In this document: in pieces, positions 46,531 through 57,576 of the stretch
How positions within the stretch are numbered: position 1 is the stretch's first letter
Layout of the letters: each line of letters opens with the position of its first letter
Source: Nitrosomonas sp.
GTDB lineage: Bacteria; Pseudomonadota; Gammaproteobacteria; Burkholderiales; Nitrosomonadaceae
DNA: 61,535 nucleotides
Assembly: GCF_022842015.1 (NCBI RefSeq)
Contig: NZ_JALHQJ010000006.1
Location: 1 to 61,535 of the forward strand
Reading direction: 5' to 3'
The notes under the pieces: model-generated
What the model was told of the DNA's origin: nothing
Databases searched by the model: none
The model's input: the letters and a program-made list of their open reading frames with translations, nothing else
Program-made: the position numbers and the translations under genes

Positions 46531-46956
46531 CTATTTAGCTATCTGTCTCTCACGCATTTCATCCAATGTCTTGCAATCAATACAAAGCGTAGCTGTCGGC
46601 CTAGCTTCAAGTCTTTTTAATCCAATTTCTACACCGCAGCTCTCACAATAGCCATAATCCTCAGAATCAATCTTACCAATAATTTCATCTATCTTTTTAA
46701 TGAGCTTGCGTTCACGGTCACGATTGCGCAACTCAAGCGTCATGTCAGACTCTTGACTTGCACGATCATTAGGATCAGCAAAAACTGTTGCTTCATCCTG
46801 CATAGTATGAACAGCACGATCAATCTCTTGACTAAGTTCAATTTTCATACCTTCCAGTATTTTGCGGAAATGCAACAACTGATCAGGACTCATATATTCT
46901 TCACCTGATTTTGGTTCATAGGGAGTCACTTGTTTACTTTGTAGTTCTTTTGGCAT
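46531..46956 (-). CDS. dksA: RNA polymerase-binding transcription factor DksA
   Basis: A 141-residue DksA, which inserts into the RNA polymerase secondary channel and works with ppGpp in the stringent response. The coiled-coil tip DPNDRASQE has the two essential aspartates. The zinc finger uses CESCG and CIDC. GGAG precedes the ATG. It lies on the same strand as dnaJ, 225 bases downstream of it, probably as a separate transcript. The length and all key residues are normal. Confidence 0.96.
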   Translation of the reverse strand: MPKELQSKQVTPYEPKSGEEYMSPDQLLHFRKILEGMKIELSQEIDRAVHTMQDEATVFADPNDRASQESDMTLELRNRDRERKLIKKIDEIIGKIDSEDYGYCESCGVEIGLKRLEARPTATLCIDCKTLDEMRERQIAK

Positions 46957-47181
46957 CTTTTAAGGCTCCTATCGCTTCCAGTAGTGGTAGTATAAAAATT
47001 TTGTACTAATATCAGAAAACACGTAATATAACAAGTCATTTATCTCTATTCTTCACAAATAATATTTCATCAGTAAAAAATTCAGACAATATGGTAGAAA
47101 ATCAACACCATTACAGATACATCAATCAATTTCTCGGAGTATTTCACACATAGCGGATCTGAATAATTAGATCGCCTTGTG

Positions 47182-48291
47182 TTATTCCGAAAAAAATTCT
47201 CGCGCTTTATCCATCCATGATTTAGCACGAGGACTGTGGCGAGGCCCATCTTTTAGACTGATTGATTCCAGTTCTTCCAATAATTCTTTTTGACGCGCGG
47301 TCAACTTAACCGGAGTTTCTACGGCAACATGGCAAAGTAAATCCCCTTTATCATGGCTACGCACACCTTTGATCCCTTTACCACGCAAACGAAAAATTTT
47401 ACCCGTCTGAGTTTCTTCCGGCACCTTAATCTTAGCGTGCCCATCAAGTGTAGGCACTTCAATTTCTCCTCCTAATGCGGCCACTGTATAACTGATTGGT
47501 ATTTCACAGTGCAAATTATCCCCATCACGACGAAAAACAGAATGCGCCGATAGGTGAACCACTACATAGAGATCACCCGATGGACCACCATTCACACCAG
47601 CTTCCCCTTCTCCAGAAATACGGATGCGATCACCATCATCGACACCCACCGGTATTTTTACATTGAGTGTTTTTTGTTGTTTAATTCGTCCTACCCCATG
47701 ACACGATGCACAAGGATTCGCTATTACTTTTCCGCTGCCATGACATTTAGGGCAAGTTTGCTGAATAGAGAAAAAACCCTGTTGCATTCTTACCTGTCCA
47801 TGACCATTACAAGTAGAACAGGTTTTCGGCGAGCTCCCCGGCTTGGATCCGCTGCCATGGCAAGTATCACAATTTTCCATCGTCGGAATACGAATTTTCG
47901 TTTCAGTCCCATGTGCAGCCTGCTCCAAAGTAATTTCCAGGTTATAGCGTAAATCGGAACCACGATGCATATTTGAACGCGCGCTACGGCCACCAAAAAT
48001 ATCCCCGAAAATATCACTGAATGCATCACTGAAACCTTGTGCACCGCCTCCACCAGCTGCATTCGTATCGACACCCGCATGACCAAATTGATCATAAGCT
48101 GCGCGTTTATTCGAATCTGTCAATATTTCATAAGCTTCCTTGGCTTCTTTAAACATTTCTTCCGATTTAACATCGCCTGCATTCCGATCGGGATGATATT
48201 TCATTGCCAACTTACGATAAGCTTTTTTTATTGTATTTTCGTCGGCATCACGACTGACACCGAGAACATGATAGTAATCGCGCTTACTCAT
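47182..48291 (-). CDS. dnaJ: Chaperone protein DnaJ
   Basis: A 369-residue type I Hsp40 co-chaperone. It has the J-domain with HPD at about 31-33, a Gly/Phe-rich linker (~75-110), four CxxCxGxG zinc repeats (~138-205) and a C-terminal substrate-binding region. It stimulates DnaK ATPase activity and delivers clients. AGGAA precedes the ATG. It is the third gene of the grpE-dnaK-dnaJ series, 148 bases after dnaK. The spacer contains a hairpin, so mRNA processing or partial termination could lower its level relative to DnaK. Confidence 0.97.
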   Translation of the reverse strand: MSKRDYYHVLGVSRDADENTIKKAYRKLAMKYHPDRNAGDVKSEEMFKEAKEAYEILTDSNKRAAYDQFGHAGVDTNAAGGGGAQGFSDAFSDIFGDIFGGRSARSNMHRGSDLRYNLEITLEQAAHGTETKIRIPTMENCDTCHGSGSKPGSSPKTCSTCNGHGQVRMQQGFFSIQQTCPKCHGSGKVIANPCASCHGVGRIKQQKTLNVKIPVGVDDGDRIRISGEGEAGVNGGPSGDLYVVVHLSAHSVFRRDGDNLHCEIPISYTVAALGGEIEVPTLDGHAKIKVPEETQTGKIFRLRGKGIKGVRSHDKGDLLCHVAVETPVKLTARQKELLEELESISLKDGPRHSPRAKSWMDKAREFFSE

Positions 48292-48369
48292 ATTGATTTC
48301 CTGCCGCTGTAATTAATTTCATGGAGTTTGAGTTTATACGATGTTTCTAATTTCGCATCAAATACTAAA

Positions 48370-48419
48370 GCGCAGAACACGCAGAAGAGATTCAAAATTC
48401 TCATCATGCGCTTCTGCGC
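48370..48419 (-). other. Stem-loop in the dnaK-dnaJ spacer
   Basis: GCGCAGAA (48370-48377) and TTCTGCGC (48412-48419) are perfect arms. An alternative pairing uses GCAGAAG (48381-48387) with CTTCTGC (48411-48417). It may be a partial terminator or processing site between dnaK and dnaJ. Confidence 0.45.
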
Positions 48420-48439
48420 CCAGTATGTGTTAACAAAAA

Positions 48440-50374
48440 TTATTTCTTATTCTTAACTTCTTCAAATTCTGCGTCTACCACTTCGCCTTCGACAGGCTTT
48501 TCGCTATGGCTAGAAGCAGATTCTGATCCAGCCTGCGCTTGTGGCTCCTGCTGATCTTTTTGCTGATACATCTTCTCAGCCAATTTATGCGCTGCTTCGG
48601 TCAAAGCTTGGGTTTTTGCATCAATTTCGTCTTTATCATCAGTCTTGAGCACATCTTCAGCATCTTTCAATGCAGTCTCAATTTTGGTTTTTTCATCACT
48701 ACCTAACTGATCACCATACTCTTTCAAGGATTTCTTAACAGAATGGATCATCGCATCACACTGATTGCGACTGGAAATCAACTCTAATGCTTTGTGATCC
48801 TCTTCAGCATGCGCCTCTGCATCTTTTACCATCCGATCAATTTCTTCATCCGACAAGCCAGAACTTGCCTGAATTTTAATCTTATTTTCTTTACCGGTCG
48901 CTTTATCTTTAGCAGAGACGTGCAAAATACCATTGGCATCAATATCAAACGTCACTTCAATTTGCGGCATACCTCGTGGCGATGATGGAATATCACTCAA
49001 ATTAAATTGCCCCAAGCTTTTATTGCCAGAAGCCATCTCACGTTCACCCTGTAATACATGAATCGTTACCGCAGTCTGATTATCTTCCGCGGTGGAAAAT
49101 ACCTGTTGCGCCTTAGTTGGAATAGTAGTGTTTTTCTGAATCAGCTTGGTCATTACACCACCCAATGTTTCGATACCCAGTGATAAAGGTGTCACATCAA
49201 GTAACAGAACATCCTTTACGTCCCCTTTCAACACGCCACCTTGAATGGCTGCACCCACAGCTACCGCTTCATCAGGATTAACATCCTTGCGTGGCTCTTT
49301 ACCAAATATTTCCTTGACCTTATCCTGCACTTTTGGCATGCGCGTTTGTCCACCAACCAAAATCACATCGTCGATATCGGAGGCAGTCAGGCCAGCGTCT
49401 TTAATCGCCGTGCGACAAGGTCCAACGGTACGCTCTATCAAGTCTTCTACCAAGCTTTCCAATTTGGAACGAGTGATCTTAACGGCCAGATGTTTTGGCC
49501 CCGAAGCATCAGCAGTAATATAAGGCAAATTGACTTCGGTTTGCTGGCTGGATGACAATTCGATTTTGGTTTTCTCTGCAGCATCTTTCAAACGTTGCAA
49601 TGCCAGCATGTCTTTCTTCAGATCAATACCACTTTCTTTCTTGAATTCATCCACCAGATATTCAATCACAAGCATATCAAAATCTTCACCACCTAGAAAT
49701 GTATCACCATTGGTTGCCAGCACCTCAAACTGATGTTCGCCTTCAACTTCAGCGATTTCAATAATAGAAATATCAAAAGTACCACCACCCAAGTCGTACA
49801 CTGCGATCTTACGATCACCTTCCTTCTTATCCAAACCAAATGCCAATGCTGCAGCCGTTGGCTCATTAATAATTCTCTTTACTTCCAAACCGGCAATTCT
49901 TCCCGCGTCTTTCGTTGCCTGACGTTGTGAGTCATTAAAATAAGCAGGTACCGTGATCACCGCCTCAGTCACCTCTTCACCCAGATAATCTTCGGCGGTT
50001 TTTTTCATTTTCATCAACACTTGCGCGGACACCTCTGGAGGCGCAATCTTCTTACCACGCACTTCTACCCATGCATCGTTGTTTTCGGCTTTGACAATGC
50101 TATATGGCACCATTTTGATATCCCGCTGCACCATATCTTCATCAAAACGTCGCCCAATAAGCCTCTTAACCGCAAATAAAGTATTTTTTGGATTGGTAAT
50201 CGCCTGACGTTTAGCTGAAGCACCCACAAGCACTTCATTTTCTTCAGTGTAGGCGACAATAGAAGGCGTTGTCCGCGTACCTTCCGCATTTTCTATAACT
50301 TTAGGTTTGCCACTTTCCATCACAGCTACGCAAGAGTTGGTCGTACCTAAATCAATACCGATAATTTTTGCCAT
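48440..50374 (-). CDS. dnaK: Chaperone protein DnaK (Hsp70)
   Basis: A 644-residue Hsp70. The N-terminal ATPase domain begins [13 protein letters not shown] and carries [21 protein letters not shown] and VGGQTRMP. The linker [15 protein letters not shown] precedes the substrate-binding domain and the helical lid, and the tail is short and acidic. AAAAGGA precedes the ATG. It lies 69 bases after grpE under the heat-shock promoter there. Confidence 0.98.
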   Translation of the reverse strand: MAKIIGIDLGTTNSCVAVMESGKPKVIENAEGTRTTPSIVAYTEENEVLVGASAKRQAITNPKNTLFAVKRLIGRRFDEDMVQRDIKMVPYSIVKAENNDAWVEVRGKKIAPPEVSAQVLMKMKKTAEDYLGEEVTEAVITVPAYFNDSQRQATKDAGRIAGLEVKRIINEPTAAALAFGLDKKEGDRKIAVYDLGGGTFDISIIEIAEVEGEHQFEVLATNGDTFLGGEDFDMLVIEYLVDEFKKESGIDLKKDMLALQRLKDAAEKTKIELSSSQQTEVNLPYITADASGPKHLAVKITRSKLESLVEDLIERTVGPCRTAIKDAGLTASDIDDVILVGGQTRMPKVQDKVKEIFGKEPRKDVNPDEAVAVGAAIQGGVLKGDVKDVLLLDVTPLSLGIETLGGVMTKLIQKNTTIPTKAQQVFSTAEDNQTAVTIHVLQGEREMASGNKSLGQFNLSDIPSSPRGMPQIEVTFDIDANGILHVSAKDKATGKENKIKIQASSGLSDEEIDRMVKDAEAHAEEDHKALELISSRNQCDAMIHSVKKSLKEYGDQLGSDEKTKIETALKDAEDVLKTDDKDEIDAKTQALTEAAHKLAEKMYQQKDQQEPQAQAGSESASSHSEKPVEGEVVDAEFEEVKNKK

Positions 50375-50443
50375 ATTTAGATCCTTTTAAAGTGATTGTT
50401 CTGTCTGTCCATTGGTTTAGAAATGGAGATGCCTGATAAAAAT

Positions 50444-51037
50444 TCAAGAACCTTGCGCTTTCGAAACCGAAACAAGTGCAGGACGAATAATACGATCATG
50501 CAACTTGTAGCCTTTCTGCATGACTTGGACGACCGTATTGGGAGCCGAATCCGAATCAACGATACACATTGCCTGGTGCTGATGGGGATCGAACTTTTCT
50601 CCAGCTGGATCAATCACCTTAATATTGAATTTTTCAAATACACTTATCAGCTGTTTTTGGGTTAAATCAATACCATTCTTGAAATTCTCTACACTGGCAT
50701 TTTCAACTGCCAGTGCTGCTTCCAAGCTATCCATTACACCCAACAATTCTGTAGAAAAATTCTCGATGGCATATTTATGTGCATTTGTAATATCACTTTG
50801 TGAACGCTTGCGAATATTTTCCGTTTCCGCTTTTGCACGCATCCAAGCATCATGATGCTCGGCCGATTTGATCTCTGCTTCTTTCAACAACTGCTCGAGA
50901 CTGGGTTGTGGGTCTTTAATTTCACCAGTTTGTATGGTTACATCGCTGGTTATTCCAGGAACATTGACTTCTTCTTTTACATCAGCTGTATCAGCTTGAT
51001 TGCTTTCTGGGTTGTGTGTATTTTCTGGATTTTGCAT
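50444..51037 (-). CDS. grpE: Nucleotide exchange factor GrpE
   Basis: About 197 residues from the ATG at 51037, chosen because GGAGGT stands just before it. The open frame continues to 51091, but that would run into the promoter. A flexible N-terminal region is followed by a long dimerising helix (AEHHDAWMRAKAETENIRKRSQ) and the C-terminal beta domain with FDPHQHQAM and VVQVMQKGYKLHDRIIRPALV. It releases ADP from DnaK. It is the first gene of the chaperone operon, directly behind a sigma-32-like promoter. Confidence 0.96.
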   Translation of the reverse strand: MQNPENTHNPESNQADTADVKEEVNVPGITSDVTIQTGEIKDPQPSLEQLLKEAEIKSAEHHDAWMRAKAETENIRKRSQSDITNAHKYAIENFSTELLGVMDSLEAALAVENASVENFKNGIDLTQKQLISVFEKFNIKVIDPAGEKFDPHQHQAMCIVDSDSAPNTVVQVMQKGYKLHDRIIRPALVSVSKAQGS

Positions 51038-51063
51038 CTTACCTCCAAATGAGTGTGCAGGCG

Positions 51064-51092
51064 ATATTGGGATTACACAATAAAATTTCAAG
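51064..51092 (-). promoter_or_regulatory. Sigma-32 heat-shock promoter of grpE-dnaK-dnaJ
   Basis: On the minus strand CTTGAAA (51092-51086) is followed after 14 bases by CCCAATAT (51071-51064). This matches the sigma-32 consensus CTTGAAA and CCCCATNT with one change. The start of transcription would be near 51057, about 20 bases before the grpE ATG. Confidence 0.8.
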
Positions 51093-51177
51093 CCCTAAAT
51101 GGAAATTTTTTATGCTGCCAGCAAACTCGCTAGAAACAATTTACCAGCCTGCTTCAGGTTTCTATTCGAATTATGGA

Positions 51178-52560
<1,383 letters not shown>

Positions 52561-52666
52561 TTAAATTCTTTTGAAGCCAGGATTTTAGCATGCCTGCTTT
52601 GAACAGAAGAAAATATTCAGACAATTCCAGCAAGTTCTCACCGGTAATATCCTGTCAATTCAAGGT

Positions 52667-52697
52667 GCGACAATTTGCCGCAGCGACAATTTGTCGC
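52667..52697. promoter_or_regulatory. Tandem palindromic operator
   Basis: GCGACAATTTGTCGC at 52683-52697 is a perfect palindrome (7-base arms around T). GCGACAATTTGCCGC at 52667-52681 is the same with one change. Their centres are 16 bases apart. The right arm of the second copy supplies the predicted -35 box of the PEP-CTERM gene, which suggests repression or regulated binding by an unknown protein. Confidence 0.6.
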
Positions 52698-52719
52698 ATT
52701 GTAATTTGATCAATATACA
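52691..52719 (+). promoter_or_regulatory. Predicted promoter of the PEP-CTERM gene
   Basis: TTGTCG (52691-52696) and TATACA (52714-52719) are spaced by 17 bases, each with four matches to consensus. Transcription would start near 52726, giving a leader of about 230 bases. The fit is moderate, and the AT-rich stretch after it offers alternatives. Confidence 0.4.
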
Positions 52720-52748
52720 ATAAAATTAATAAGCAATAGATATAGCCA

Positions 52749-52830
52749 CCCTTGTCGCAAGGCAAGTTCGGAAAGCCTACAGATCTCCCCAAATGAGACG
52801 GCTGGGTTGCCTCCTTTGAATGATGGGGAG
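52749..52830 (+). promoter_or_regulatory. GEMM-like (cyclic-di-GMP-I-like) leader RNA, atypical
   Basis: AGGCAA (52760-52765) pairs with TTGCCT (52807-52812) as the closing stem. Inside, AAAGCC leads a second hairpin, AGCC (52774-52777) with GGCT (52800-52803) and TCTC (52784-52787) with GAGA (52795-52798), followed by GGGTTGCC. Order, bulge and conserved strands match the second half of a class I cyclic-di-GMP aptamer. The first hairpin, normally between GGCAA and the GCAAAGCC strand, is reduced to a few bases. CTCCCC (52785-52790) can instead pair with GGGGAG (52825-52830). Family identity is by eye only. Confidence 0.45.
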
Positions 52831-52956
52831 TCACTGAATCGAAAAGCAAGCAATCGACATCAGATCATCATTCGTCAATCAAATGCCAGAAGCCATCGTT
52901 CATTTATTGATCACATAGCCGACGGTGCAATGTAACTTATTATTGGAGACTCAAAA

Positions 52957-53796
52957 ATGCAAAAAAAACATGCAAAAAAACCAAATATCCTGATTTCAGC
53001 AGCGATTATTTCTATTGCTGCACTGGCTACTGCAAATGCGCATGCTGCAGATGCCGTAGGATTTAAACCTTGGACTGGTAACATTAATGAGCTTAGCTCG
53101 GACGGCAGCATTTCTGCCACCGAGACCGGTCTACAAAGTGCTTATTCGGATAATCCTGCCTTAAATAATTCTGCCTGGGCGCATACCGGAGATTGGTATA
53201 CTTTTAAGAATAGCAGTCTGGCAGATGTCACCGTAACAGTTACCGGAGATAGCGGTTTTGCTCCCGGCGTTACGGTGTGGGCCACTGGAAGTACTGAATT
53301 CGATGGTGGAACCACCAGTTTTGGTGGCGAACTCAGTTCGGCGGGATTTGGCACCCCACATTCATTTAATGCAACGGGAGCCATGGGCGATACCGGTACA
53401 TTATGGATGGCTAACGGCAATGGAGGCAATGTACTAGAAACCCTGGGTTATGCAGTTTCCGGCCCTTCGCACACCACTGGAAACGGATGGGGTGAGACCA
53501 TTCTCACGGGGGCAAATGACATAAGTTTAACAAGCACTTTTGAAAACGGCGTCAGTGGCAGCACTGGAGCTAATTTTGCATCTCTTGTGTTCGATGACTT
53601 AGCGCCAGGCTGGTATGCGATGTACATCGGCGGCACTAACAATGCCACTGCCGGCGGGGCATTTGGTTTAACTGTTGACTCGACTGTTAGTCCAGTACCT
53701 GAACCAGAAACTTACGCTATGTTGCTGGCAGGCTTGGGTCTCGTTGCCTGGCGCTTGAAAAGCCGGGAAAAAACGTTAGATAGCGCTGCAGCTTAA
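52957..53796 (+). CDS. PEP-CTERM sorting domain protein
   Basis: A 279-residue exported protein with a signal peptide (to about residue 32, ANAHAAD) and a classic PEP-CTERM tail: VPEPETYAMLLAGLGLVAW with Pro-Glu-Pro at 248-250, one membrane helix and a basic end. Exosortase should cleave there. The middle is Gly/Ser/Thr/Asn-rich beta structure, as in many matrix-exported PEP-CTERM proteins. TTGGAGA precedes the ATG. The long leader carries an operator-promoter and a riboswitch-like RNA. The next gene encodes a di-haem peroxidase, but a strong hairpin separates the two. Confidence 0.9.
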   Translation: MQKKHAKKPNILISAAIISIAALATANAHAADAVGFKPWTGNINELSSDGSISATETGLQSAYSDNPALNNSAWAHTGDWYTFKNSSLADVTVTVTGDSGFAPGVTVWATGSTEFDGGTTSFGGELSSAGFGTPHSFNATGAMGDTGTLWMANGNGGNVLETLGYAVSGPSHTTGNGWGETILTGANDISLTSTFENGVSGSTGANFASLVFDDLAPGWYAMYIGGTNNATAGGAFGLTVDSTVSPVPEPETYAMLLAGLGLVAWRLKSREKTLDSAAA

Positions 53797-53815
53797 ATAC
53801 TAGTAAAACCATAAC

Positions 53816-53850
53816 AGAACCGAAGCGTTTACCAAAATCTCTTCGGTTCT
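53816..53850 (+). terminator. Hairpin after the PEP-CTERM gene
   Basis: AGAACCGAAG (53816-53825) pairs perfectly with CTTCGGTTCT (53841-53850) around a 15-base loop, 20 bases after the stop. Only a short T-containing stretch follows, but the stem strength makes a terminator likely. Confidence 0.6.
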
Positions 53851-54016
53851 TATCAGGAAGAATACTTTATCTGAATACACAAGAATTCACACAAGATTGA
53901 TGTGAATTGCACGTAATAAATAATTATCAAAACTACTATCAGCACGTACTCAATAAAACACGCACAAGCACCCTGAAGTTCCTTGACGTACATGCCTGAC
54001 ATTAAGGAATATGATC

Positions 54017-56218
54017 ATGCTAAATATTATAAAAAAATTCATAAGCACACTAATCAAGATAGGCTGTCTCACTTTTTTTACAGGCTCACCCTTACAGGCT
54101 GACGGTTTCGGGCCTATTCCCATGACATTAAAAGGTGCACCGGTTCCGGATGTACCCGGTTTGGTCGGTGGCCCCGACCCTATCATCATTAACAAAAACA
54201 AAGCGATCCTGCTAGGCAAGGCCTTGTTCTGGGATATCAATGTCGGAAGCGATGGCGTGGCATGCGCCAGCTGTCATTTCCATGCAGGTGTGGATCGACG
54301 CACTAAAAACCAAATTTCACCGATAGGCAGAAATAGTGATTTGCCTAAGGAATTTGAACTTGCAAGCGACGGAACGCTACGTGGACCCAATGCAATTCTA
54401 AAAAGAAGTGATTTTCCTTTCTTTCAAACCGACAATCCGCTTAATCCCACTGGCATGCCTATTTATAACAGTGATGATGTGGCTTCTTCCTCGGGAAGCT
54501 TTGGCGGCGAATACCGCGATGCCAAATCGATTGCTGCGACAAACGATCAGTGTAATCGCAGCTCCGATCCGGTTTTTCATGTCGGCGCAAAAGGTACGCG
54601 CAAAGTTGAGCCACGAAATACGCCCACTGTCTTTAACGCCGTCTTTAATTTTCGTAATTTCTGGGACGGCCGCGCCAACAATATTTTTAACGGCAGTAGC
54701 CTTTGGGGAGATCGTGACCCCGATGCCGGCGTCTGGGTTAGAAATGGTGATGGTACTGTTGCCAAAGAGCGTTTGAGACTCATCAACTCTGCTCTGGCTT
54801 CTCAAGCTGTCGCCACGGCCTTGGATGACACCGAAATGAGTTGCCATGGACGCACTTTTTCTGACTTGGGTCGTAAGCTATTAGAGCGCAAACCACTTGA
54901 ACATCAACGTGTGCACTGGAACGATAGTGTACTAGGTGGATTGGCACACAGCACACCCAATAATTTGCAGAAAGGGCTAAATACAAACTACTACCAATTG
55001 ATTATGGAAGCATTCAATCCAAAATACTGGGATTATAACCATACTGGCCAATTTGGCGCTCCGCCGCCTAGCTCCGCAACGCACGGCATACCTTATCGCC
55101 AGGTAGAAGCTAATTTTTCTATGTTCTTTGCGCTTGCACTTCAACTGTACCAATCGACACTGATTTCCGACGATTCCCCATTTGACCGCAGCACTGTGGA
55201 TGAACATGGCGTGCCGATTGGATTAAGCGCATCAGCACAACGTGGAATGGACATTTTCCGCGATTCGCACTGCGCGCTTTGTCATATTGGCCCTAACTTT
55301 ACTTCATCAGCTGTGGTAACCAATGGTATTTTGCAAAAATTAAACCCGCATGCTTTCGGCAACTCTGCATTCCGCGTCAGCACGACAACTGTGTTGACCA
55401 GCCTATCTTTAACCGGTGGGATGATGTTTCAAGATACTGGCTTCTCCGGTACCGGGGTGACACCGGTAGAAAATGATATTGGTCTGGGTGGCACCGATCC
55501 CTTCGGCAACCCGCTTTCGTTTTCTGATCAGTATTTACAGCTTCTGGCGGGTAATGCATCTAAGGTTGTAGATCCTTATGTTGCAAACGTGAGGCCCTGT
55601 GATCTGGATACGCAGATTGCAATCGACAGTGACAACCCGCATGCGTTATTTTTCACGCGCGCGGACGGAATACAAAACCAGAAACAAAATACCGTCAATT
55701 GTTTCAATCCGGCAGGCATATTGATTCCAACAGCTAACGCAGCGTTAGCAGAATTGAAGAAACCCAATAGAAGAAAGTTTTTAAGTGCAGCCAAAGGCTC
55801 ATACAAAATCCCCAGTTTAAGAAATATCGAACTGACCGGCCCCTACATGCACAACGGCGGCATGGCAACATTGGATGAAGTATTGGAGTTTTATACACGA
55901 GGTGGTAATTTTGCAACGCCACCAAAAGAATTTGGCAAAATTTTCGCGCTGGTTGACTTACGACTCGCACCGCAAAAACGTAAAGACTTGCTTAATTTTC
56001 TAAAAAGTTTGACGGATGATCGCGTGCGCTATGAAAGAGCGCCCTTTGATCACCCCGAAATACGGATAACGCACGGTCACGTTGGAGACAATTCGTCAAT
56101 CACCAAGTCCAGCCCAATGAATGCGGCGCTTGCAGCCGATCAGTTTCTGTTTATTCCGGCTGTCGGCGCTGAGGGAAGAGCAAAACCGCTGCAACCATTT
56201 GACCGTTTTTTGCAATAA
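54017..56218 (+). CDS. Long di-haem cytochrome c peroxidase family protein
   Basis: A protein of 733 residues from the ATG at 54017, where AAGGA is eight bases upstream. The ATG at 54011 is too close to it. A signal peptide ends near LQADG. Two haem-binding CxxCH motifs are at Cys83-His87 (CASCH) and Cys419-His423 (CALCH), and KIPSLRNIELTGPYMHNGG is the usual C-terminal CcpA/MauG signature. It should be periplasmic, reducing hydrogen peroxide or modifying a protein. At about twice the length of a standard bacterial peroxidase (around 340), it has a large insertion between the haem sites. The substrate is unknown. Confidence 0.88.
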   Translation: MLNIIKKFISTLIKIGCLTFFTGSPLQADGFGPIPMTLKGAPVPDVPGLVGGPDPIIINKNKAILLGKALFWDINVGSDGVACASCHFHAGVDRRTKNQISPIGRNSDLPKEFELASDGTLRGPNAILKRSDFPFFQTDNPLNPTGMPIYNSDDVASSSGSFGGEYRDAKSIAATNDQCNRSSDPVFHVGAKGTRKVEPRNTPTVFNAVFNFRNFWDGRANNIFNGSSLWGDRDPDAGVWVRNGDGTVAKERLRLINSALASQAVATALDDTEMSCHGRTFSDLGRKLLERKPLEHQRVHWNDSVLGGLAHSTPNNLQKGLNTNYYQLIMEAFNPKYWDYNHTGQFGAPPPSSATHGIPYRQVEANFSMFFALALQLYQSTLISDDSPFDRSTVDEHGVPIGLSASAQRGMDIFRDSHCALCHIGPNFTSSAVVTNGILQKLNPHAFGNSAFRVSTTTVLTSLSLTGGMMFQDTGFSGTGVTPVENDIGLGGTDPFGNPLSFSDQYLQLLAGNASKVVDPYVANVRPCDLDTQIAIDSDNPHALFFTRADGIQNQKQNTVNCFNPAGILIPTANAALAELKKPNRRKFLSAAKGSYKIPSLRNIELTGPYMHNGGMATLDEVLEFYTRGGNFATPPKEFGKIFALVDLRLAPQKRKDLLNFLKSLTDDRVRYERAPFDHPEIRITHGHVGDNSSITKSSPMNAALAADQFLFIPAVGAEGRAKPLQPFDRFLQ

Positions 56219-56241
56219 TACTGTGAGAAACGGATTAACGC

Positions 56242-57576
56242 TTAAGGGAGCTTAAAAAACTTATCATGAATGCGTCGTGTGGTACGCCAGACTAGCCACA
56301 CGACGACAGGAATCATCAATCCAGCCACGAGCTCAGGCTGTATCGGTAAGTTAGCCGCTTTGCCTGCCTTAGCCAGATACAGCAACAAACTGATGACATA
56401 ATACGAAATCGCCGCGATCGATAAACCTTCCACTGTGCTTTGTAAGCGCAATTGTAATTCCTGGCCCCGGGTAAGTTTTTCCAATAACTGTTGATTCTGA
56501 GTTTCTGTTTGGATATCAACGCGTGTGCGCAACAAAGCACTGGCCCGTGATACGCGCGCGGAAAGATAGCTCATGCGTTGCTCGGTCGCATCCACGGTTG
56601 CTATCGCCGGAGAAAGTCGCCGTTGCATGAATTCTCCAATGGTTGGCGTACCGGGTATAGCCTGCTCTCTAAGTTCTCTAATACGTTGTATCACCAGCTT
56701 ATTATAAGCTTGTGTCGCTGCAAAACGATAACCATGCTCAACCGTAGCGCGCTCAATGCGTGCAGCTAAATAGATCAACGTATCGAGCAATTCCTGATCC
56801 GAACTTGCCTTATTTTCGAGCTGTGCTGTGATATCAGATAATTGCTGCTCGGCGCTCGTTAATTCAGGAATAACTCGCTTGGCAAACGGCAATCCTTTCA
56901 ACGCCATTAACCGATACGTTTCAATTTCCAGCAGACGCTGTGCAACACGCCCAGCACGTGTCTCGGATACATCAGCCGACATAATCACCAGCATGCGTTC
57001 AAAACCGCTTGAGCGCAACCTAAAATCCGTGACTGCAAGCGAGTGTCCATCTCTGCCCATCAGTGACGCTACCACGCGATTATCGCCAAACCAGTTGCGC
57101 GCTTGCTCAAGCGTTTTGTCCGCTTGACTTATTTCACCCTCCATCATCGCCAATTCGATAGCCGCAAAGGTTCTTCCAGGAATTCCGGCCAACCATCCTT
57201 GCGGTAACACAATATAAAACAGTAATTCGGGATCTGATGCACCTAATTGCACAGTTTCAGGCAAGTGCTGTAATAATGAATAACGTGTAAACTCCGAGTG
57301 GCGCTCCCATCTCACGACATAATCCTGCAAATACAATTGCAAAAAATTATTTTGTAATTGCTCAGGCATCAAAACCTGTTGTCCAGGGAGACGGCGCAAA
57401 TGCTCACATTCTTGTTCGCGCGTAATACCCGCATTGATTACAACAACGTTGATCACCAACGCGGGCAACTGGATGCGCTGACTCGGACGGGCATGTACTT
57501 CATTATGCAGCAACTCACGTTGCGGATCGTTGCCGGGCAACAAATTGGATGAATGTGTATTAATTTCTGGATCCAT
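56242..57576 (-). CDS. DUF3422 family membrane protein
   Basis: A 444-residue protein of the DUF3422 family. The N-terminus has the family block LLHNEVHARPSQRI. The middle is helical with several long amphipathic stretches, and the C-terminus has two membrane helices (about 375-395 and 408-428) followed by a short basic tail. This organisation suggests a cytoplasmic domain tethered by a C-terminal hairpin. The function of the family is unknown. It is convergent with the peroxidase gene, 23 bases away, and divergent from bioA. Confidence 0.85.
   Translation of the reverse strand: MDPEINTHSSNLLPGNDPQRELLHNEVHARPSQRIQLPALVINVVVINAGITREQECEHLRRLPGQQVLMPEQLQNNFLQLYLQDYVVRWERHSEFTRYSLLQHLPETVQLGASDPELLFYIVLPQGWLAGIPGRTFAAIELAMMEGEISQADKTLEQARNWFGDNRVVASLMGRDGHSLAVTDFRLRSSGFERMLVIMSADVSETRAGRVAQRLLEIETYRLMALKGLPFAKRVIPELTSAEQQLSDITAQLENKASSDQELLDTLIYLAARIERATVEHGYRFAATQAYNKLVIQRIRELREQAIPGTPTIGEFMQRRLSPAIATVDATEQRMSYLSARVSRASALLRTRVDIQTETQNQQLLEKLTRGQELQLRLQSTVEGLSIAAISYYVISLLLYLAKAGKAANLPIQPELVAGLMIPVVVWLVWRTTRRIHDKFFKLP

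Noticed and set aside
47554-47952. 132-codon plus-strand ORF
   Set aside because: It is the antisense shadow of dnaJ, whose own frame is unambiguous.
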